A stretch of 64,000 nucleotides of DNA from Oceanospirillum linum (GTDB lineage: Bacteria; Pseudomonadota; Gammaproteobacteria; Pseudomonadales; Halomonadaceae). The DNA is taken from assembly GCF_900182785.1 (NCBI RefSeq), contig NZ_FXTS01000002.1, positions 496,001 through 560,000 of the forward strand, read 5' to 3'. Below, piece by piece: positions 60,851-64,000 of this stretch (position 1 is its first letter; each line of letters starts with the position of its first letter). Both the position numbers and the translations under genes were made by a program. The notes under the pieces were generated by a model that saw nothing but the letters and a program-made list of their open reading frames with translations, searched no databases and had not been told where the DNA came from.

Positions 60851-61954
60851 ATGCCTGCTCAATCACGTTTATTTGTGATCGCTTGTGCACTCACATCAAC
60901 CCTATTGCTTACAGGCTGTCAGGAGGAGGAGATTAACACGGCGGCTCAGGATGTTATCCGGCCTGTTAAGCTGGCTTCGATAGGCCATCAAAGTGTTTCG
61001 GTTCGTTATTTCCCGGCAGAGTTTGTAGCCAGTCAGGAAACTGATCTGGCTTTTCGCGTCTCCGGAGAACTGGAACAGCTTCCGGTGACCGAAGGGGAAA
61101 CTGTTGTTAAGGGCCAGGTACTGGCTGCACTGGATGATCAGGATTTTCTGCTCAACGTCAAGCAGCGTCAGACTGCTTATGATCTGGCCAGATTACAGTA
61201 TGAACGGATACGTGCCATGGTGGTGCAAAAGGCTGCAACTCAATCCCAGCTCGATGAGGTAAAGACCTCTATGGATCAGGCTGAGACTGCCCTGGAACAG
61301 GCGCAGAATCAGCTGGCATACAGTAAAATTAAGGCACCTTACGATGGTGTGATTGCCAGGGTTTATGCTGATAACTACGAGTTTGTCAGTGCAACAGCTC
61401 CTATTGTCAAACTGGAAAATGCAGAAACGATTGATGTGCGCTTTCAGGTACCGGAAGACCTTGTGGCCCGCATCCGGAAAGACAATACCAGCTATCTGCC
61501 TAAGGTAGTGGTTGAAAGTGTTCCGGGCAAAGTGTTTGAAGCACGTTATAAAGAACATAGCACGAACCCTGACCCCAGCACTAAGGGGTATGATGTCATT
61601 CTGACCATGCCGCGCCCGGACCCTGAGTCTGTGACCCTTCTGCCCGGTATGACTGCTGAGGTTCAGGTGAATGTTAATGAGATGCTGGGGGACCCTGCTT
61701 TCTGGCTTGTTCCCGTAGAGGCTGTTTTTATGGATGAGTCGAAGCCGGCAGACAGTGAAGAGCGCTCTGTTTGGGTCTATAACCCGGAAAATCATCTGAT
61801 CAGCAAACGCGCTGTCACTATCGGTGAATTACAAGGCAATATGATTCAGGTAACGACAGGGCTGAAAGAAGGTGAGCAAATTGTCGCTGCTGGTGCTCAT
61901 GCTATTAAAGAGGGCATGGAAGTGCGCCCCTGGGTTAAAGAGCGGGGGCTGTAA
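60851..61954 (+). CDS. RND efflux adaptor lipoprotein
   Basis: Membrane fusion protein of 367 residues with a lipobox LLTGC (Cys23). It shows the lipoyl-domain halves (AFRVSGELEQLPVTEGETV and IKAPYDGVIARVYADNYEFV) around a helical hairpin, and a barrel and proximal domain to the C-terminus. ATG 60851 has GAGGA 9 bases upstream. The pump gene begins 3 bases after its stop. No outer-membrane channel gene follows within the window. A shared TolC-like channel or one of the channels elsewhere is probably used. Confidence 0.9.
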   Translation: MPAQSRLFVIACALTSTLLLTGCQEEEINTAAQDVIRPVKLASIGHQSVSVRYFPAEFVASQETDLAFRVSGELEQLPVTEGETVVKGQVLAALDDQDFLLNVKQRQTAYDLARLQYERIRAMVVQKAATQSQLDEVKTSMDQAETALEQAQNQLAYSKIKAPYDGVIARVYADNYEFVSATAPIVKLENAETIDVRFQVPEDLVARIRKDNTSYLPKVVVESVPGKVFEARYKEHSTNPDPSTKGYDVILTMPRPDPESVTLLPGMTAEVQVNVNEMLGDPAFWLVPVEAVFMDESKPADSEERSVWVYNPENHLISKRAVTIGELQGNMIQVTTGLKEGEQIVAAGAHAIKEGMEVRPWVKERGL

Positions 61955-61957
61955 ATT

Positions 61958-64000
61958 GTGAGTATCGCCAAATATTTTATCGAGAAAAAAGTTTCAAGCT
62001 GGATGATCACTCTGATACTTCTGATTGGAGGTGTCATCTCTTTTGCCAAGCTGGGCCAGCTGGAAGACCCTGAATTCACCATTAAGGATGCTCTTATCAT
62101 CACCTATTACCCCGGAGCGACACCGGAGCAGGTGGAAGAGGAGGTGACATATCCTATCGAACAGGCGATTCAGAATCTTCCCTATGTTGACAAGCTGGTA
62201 TCAACCAGTAAAGCCGGTTATTCCAAAGTTCAGCTAACCGTTAAGGACACCTATCGCGGTAAAGAACTGAATCAGATTTGGGATGAACTGCGCAAGAAAA
62301 TGCGGGATCTTTCTCCATCTCTGCCCAAGGGAACTTCTGGGCCTAATGTCGTGGATGATTTTGGGGATGTATATGGTGTTTTATTGGCGGTTACCGGAGA
62401 GGGCTACCGATACAATGACCTGAAGTCCTATGTTGACTTTCTTCGCCGTGACCTGGTGTTAGTTGATGGTGTCAGTAAAGTTGCCATCGCCGGCCAGCAG
62501 CAGGAGCAGATCTTTATCGAGATATCCAGGGCCCGCTTATCGGCACTGGGTATTACGGTTACTCAGCTTGACCAGCTGCTGAGCAGCCAGAATACGGTTT
62601 CTAATGCGGGGCGGGTGAAAGTAGGTAGTGAGTATATCCGGATCAGTACGACCGGTGAGTTTGAAGATATTTCTGCCCTGGAAAACCTGCTGCTACCTTC
62701 AGCGACCGGCGACACAGTCTACCTGAGTGATGTGGCAGACGTTCGCCGTGGCTATAAAGATCCAGCCAGTCATAAAGTTGATTTTAATGGTCAGCGGGCT
62801 CTCCTGTTGGGCGTATCTTTTGCCTCCGGTGTCAACGTGGTTGATATTGGTAAAAGCCTTGAAGCACGGATTGAAGAGCTAAAATATCAGCAGCCTGCTG
62901 GTATTGAGCTGAATACTATCTATTTCCAGTCCCATGAGGTGGATAAGTCGGTCAGTTCTTTCCTGCTCAATCTGTTTGAAGCCGTCGGGATTGTGATCCT
63001 GGTGTTACTGGTCTTTATGGGGGTTCGCTCAGGTATTCTGATTGGTTTGATTCTTTTACTGACCATTCTGGGAACCTTCATCGTGATGCAGTATTTGGGG
63101 ATTAATCTCCAGCGTATCTCACTGGGCGGGCTTATTATCGCTTTGGGTATGCTGGTTGATAATGCCATTGTTGTCACCGAGGGCGTTCTGATTGGCCTGA
63201 AACGCGGGCATAGCAAACTCAAGGCTGCAGAGGATGTTGTTAAGCAAACTAAGTGGCCTCTTCTCGGTGCTACGATTATTGCTATTGTAGCTTTTGCTCC
63301 TATTGGTTTATCGCCGGATTCAGTCGGTGAATTTGTTGGTTCTCTGTTCCAGGTCTTACTGATTTCATTGTTCCTGAGCTGGATTACGGCGATTACTTTA
63401 ACGCCGTTCTTCTGCGATCTGTTCTTCAAAGAAGAAGTAAAAGAGGATCATGAGCTGGAAGACCCATACAAGGGTATTTTGTTTACAGGTTATAAATGGC
63501 TGCTGTCCCGGGCACTTCACTACCGTAAAACAACGGTTCTGGTTCTCGTGGCTTCGCTGATGACTGCTGGTTGGGCATTCCAGTTCGTTAAGCAGGCGTT
63601 TTTCCCTCCATCAACGACACCCTTGTTCTTCGTCACGATGGAGATGCCGGAAGGAAGCCATATCAGTGATACCTATGATCGGGTTCAGGATGTGCAGAAC
63701 TTTATCCTGAAAGACGACCGCGTTCTCTACGCGTCCTCTACAACAGGGCAAGGCATGTTGCGCTTTATGCTAACGTATTCCGTGGCGCAAGCGAATACCA
63801 GTTATAGTCAGATTGTGGTCCGTGCAAAGAATGGCGGGGATATTCCCGATATGATTGCCAGCGTACACGAGTACCTGAAAGCCAACCACAGTGATCTGGA
63901 TTTCAAGCTGGAGCGGCTAATGTTAGGCCCCGCAAGTGGCTCTAAACTGGAAGCGCGCTTTATTGGACCAGATCCGGAAGTCCTTCGCCAACTTTCTGTA
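61958..64000 (+). CDS. RND-family efflux pump, 3' end outside window
   Basis: The frame is open from GTG 61958 to the last base (681 codons), so the protein is cut by the window edge; the full length should be about 1020-1040. It begins SIAKYFIEKKVSSWMITL, and the periplasmic loop opens with LGQLEDPEFTIKDALI. The fourth-segment relay reads GMLVDNAIVVTE, that is, Asp-Asn in place of the Asp-Asp seen in AcrB and in the other pump of this window (38050-41157). This is common in one RND subfamily as I recall. It is translationally close to its adaptor. The substrate is unknown. Confidence 0.9.
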   Translation, partial: MSIAKYFIEKKVSSWMITLILLIGGVISFAKLGQLEDPEFTIKDALIITYYPGATPEQVEEEVTYPIEQAIQNLPYVDKLVSTSKAGYSKVQLTVKDTYRGKELNQIWDELRKKMRDLSPSLPKGTSGPNVVDDFGDVYGVLLAVTGEGYRYNDLKSYVDFLRRDLVLVDGVSKVAIAGQQQEQIFIEISRARLSALGITVTQLDQLLSSQNTVSNAGRVKVGSEYIRISTTGEFEDISALENLLLPSATGDTVYLSDVADVRRGYKDPASHKVDFNGQRALLLGVSFASGVNVVDIGKSLEARIEELKYQQPAGIELNTIYFQSHEVDKSVSSFLLNLFEAVGIVILVLLVFMGVRSGILIGLILLLTILGTFIVMQYLGINLQRISLGGLIIALGMLVDNAIVVTEGVLIGLKRGHSKLKAAEDVVKQTKWPLLGATIIAIVAFAPIGLSPDSVGEFVGSLFQVLLISLFLSWITAITLTPFFCDLFFKEEVKEDHELEDPYKGILFTGYKWLLSRALHYRKTTVLVLVASLMTAGWAFQFVKQAFFPPSTTPLFFVTMEMPEGSHISDTYDRVQDVQNFILKDDRVLYASSTTGQGMLRFMLTYSVAQANTSYSQIVVRAKNGGDIPDMIASVHEYLKANHSDLDFKLERLMLGPASGSKLEARFIGPDPEVLRQLSV

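Noticed and set aside
61193..61795. 200-codon minus-strand open frame
   Set aside because: Antisense to the RND adaptor gene, with no family pattern.

Overview
The window looks like a chromosomal segment of a marine gammaproteobacterium, most likely an Oceanospirillales relative such as Amphritea, Neptunomonas or Marinobacterium. I infer this from roughly 50% GC, dense operons with ATGA/GTGA overlaps, and the mix of proteins: ppsR-ppsA, nudC, RNase II, RraA, MltC-like transglycosylase, SbcCD, HopJ-family and DUF2947 proteins. I cannot name a genus from the sequence alone. No tRNA, rRNA, CRISPR array, insertion sequence, integrase or phage gene is visible, and composition is even. I see ordinary core and accessory chromosome and no clear island.

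Layout. 0.1-8.2 kb: the distal valine pathway (mmsA, isobutyryl-CoA dehydrogenase, enoyl-CoA hydratase, 3-hydroxyisobutyryl-CoA hydrolase, mmsB), then a PrpE-type propionyl-CoA synthetase. 8.6-14.4 kb: a complete branched-chain-amino-acid-type (HAAT) ABC importer and an atypical crotonase. Both blocks carry the same 14-bp palindrome upstream (1735-1748 and 8429-8442), which suggests one regulon for short branched acyl-CoA catabolism. 14.6-20.1 kb: CHASE-GGDEF cyclase, MATE exporter, PPK2, PpnP, MltC-like transglycosylase. 20.1-23.4 kb: divergent ppsR/ppsA. 23.7-27.1 kb: DUF3015 protein, a DUF4105 gene broken by two in-frame stops, an alpha/beta-hydrolase lipoprotein. 27.2-31.9 kb: RidA, DUF3010, NudC, a sodium/solute symporter with an overlapping unusual metallophosphoesterase, DUF2798. 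32.1-35.0 kb: RNase II and RraA. 35.3-41.2 kb: a tripartite RND efflux operon. 41.3-46.5 kb: GhrA-type reductase, DASS anion transporter, a B12-binding radical SAM protein with an unusual cluster motif, a YkgJ-type cysteine protein, a parvulin. 46.7-48.8 kb: a TsdB/TsdA-like thiosulfate dehydrogenase pair and a HopJ protein. 49.3-53.5 kb: PAS-GGDEF-EAL protein, Aer-type receptor, cytochrome c lipoprotein. 53.7-59.3 kb: DUF2947 protein, SbcD, SbcC. 59.4-64.0 kb: PA2778-family lipoprotein and a second RND adaptor/pump pair, the pump running off the window.

How the genes work together. Isobutyryl-CoA is taken to propionyl-CoA by the 1.9-6.0 kb genes plus mmsA. The PrpE-like enzyme adds propionyl-CoA from free acid. 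The adjacent importer plausibly supplies a small carboxylate or amino acid to the same route. Redox and signalling genes (tsdBA-like cytochromes, Aer, c-di-GMP enzymes) and two RND pumps fit a metabolically flexible marine heterotroph.

I found no wholly new multi-gene system that I could defend. The strongest oddities are the doubly interrupted DUF4105 gene, the importer ATPase whose Walker A lysine is arginine, the symporter-phosphoesterase pair behind a structured leader, and the CX4CX2C radical SAM protein.
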